Assembly (NCBI GenBank): GCA_966211965.1
Contig: CBIHON010000018.1
Coordinates: 1 to 64,000 of the forward strand
Direction of reading: 5' to 3'
Source: CBIHON01 sp966211965
GTDB lineage: Bacteria > Pseudomonadota > Gammaproteobacteria > Burkholderiales > Burkholderiaceae_D
Length of the DNA: 64,000 nt
The notes under the pieces were generated by a model. It saw nothing but the letters and a program-made list of their open reading frames with translations, made no database searches and was not told the DNA's origin. Made by a program: the position numbers and the translations under genes. This document shows positions 63,920 through 64,000 of the stretch, one piece after another; position 1 is the first letter of the stretch, and the number at the start of each line of letters is the position of its first letter.

Positions 63920-64000
63920 TAGATAAATGTAAAAGCCGCTGGCGTGGTTGCTTCTCCTTGCCGTACGTTCGTACGTCTGCGTCGGCGCGCCTGGCCAGCG
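63920..64000. repeat. Left part of a third palindromic element (E), cut by the window end
   Basis: AGATAAATGTAAAAGCCGCT then GGCG starts here; near the end GCCTGGCCAGCG is the beginning of its inverted counterpart. The tip has CGTACG-TT-CGTACG flanked by GTGGTTGC and TGCGTCGG. The predicted rest, beyond 64000, should be about GCTTTTACATTTATCT. Confidence 0.5.

Overview
This window looks like chromosomal DNA of a Burkholderiales betaproteobacterium, most likely of the Oxalobacteraceae (Herbaspirillum/Herminiimonas/Janthinobacterium relatives). The grounds are the GC-rich coding style, the housekeeping run ygfZ / mltG-tmk-holB-pilZ-tatD, the monomeric NADP-isocitrate dehydrogenase, and a formate/nitrite-type channel next to a phosphatase-kinase fusion. 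I ran no database search; family names come from motifs and gene context. I saw no rRNA or tRNA genes and no CRISPR array.

Layout. 0.1-9.4 kb: icd, an IS3-type transposase scrap, a 1291-residue WG-repeat/DUF4116-like membrane protein, and a worn stretch with an IS110-type scrap, tiny ORFs and a TonB-like gene lying behind an 83-codon scrap of enolase. 9.9-15.6 kb: a minus-strand carbon-metabolism block (ppc, gap, pyk, a small unknown gene) that lacks pgk. 16.3-19.2 kb: an FNT channel, an intrinsic terminator, a PP2C-phosphatase/Ser-Thr-kinase fusion, and a long nested palindrome.

19.3-34.1 kb is the most unusual part. Six minus-strand genes, four of whose five junctions overlap by 1-4 bases (the fifth is a 78-bp gap), encode a giant (about 1820-residue) secreted multicopper oxidase, a YVTN beta-propeller protein, a LodA/GoxA-type quinone-cofactor oxidase fused to what looks like a heme-oxygenase-like diiron domain, a LodB-type flavoprotein, a tandem double SCO1 copper chaperone, and a cytochrome c fused to a periplasmic binding protein. 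I read it as one operon for a copper- and quinone-dependent extracytoplasmic oxidation system: SCO proteins could metallate the oxidase, LodB could mature the CTQ cofactor, and the cytochrome could carry electrons. The substrate is unknown. The giant oxidase most resembles the MofA/McoA/MnxG class linked to Mn(II) oxidation.

34.2-43.3 kb: a 121-bp palindromic repeat, a GNAT acetyltransferase, a 1532-residue secreted modular protein, a type I polyketide synthase scrap next to a second repeat copy, and a GGDEF/EAL protein. 43.6-55.6 kb: an MHS-type transporter, a thiolase, small genes, a decayed SafE/CcoI copper-maturation locus still carrying a perfect ANR/FNR box, a second GGDEF/EAL protein, and an SDR-thioesterase-MDR-SDR cluster. 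The thiolase and the SDR cluster share a near-identical 24-bp palindromic operator. 55.7-63.6 kb: housekeeping genes. The window ends in abutting palindromic elements, one a diverged inverted copy of the 121-bp family.
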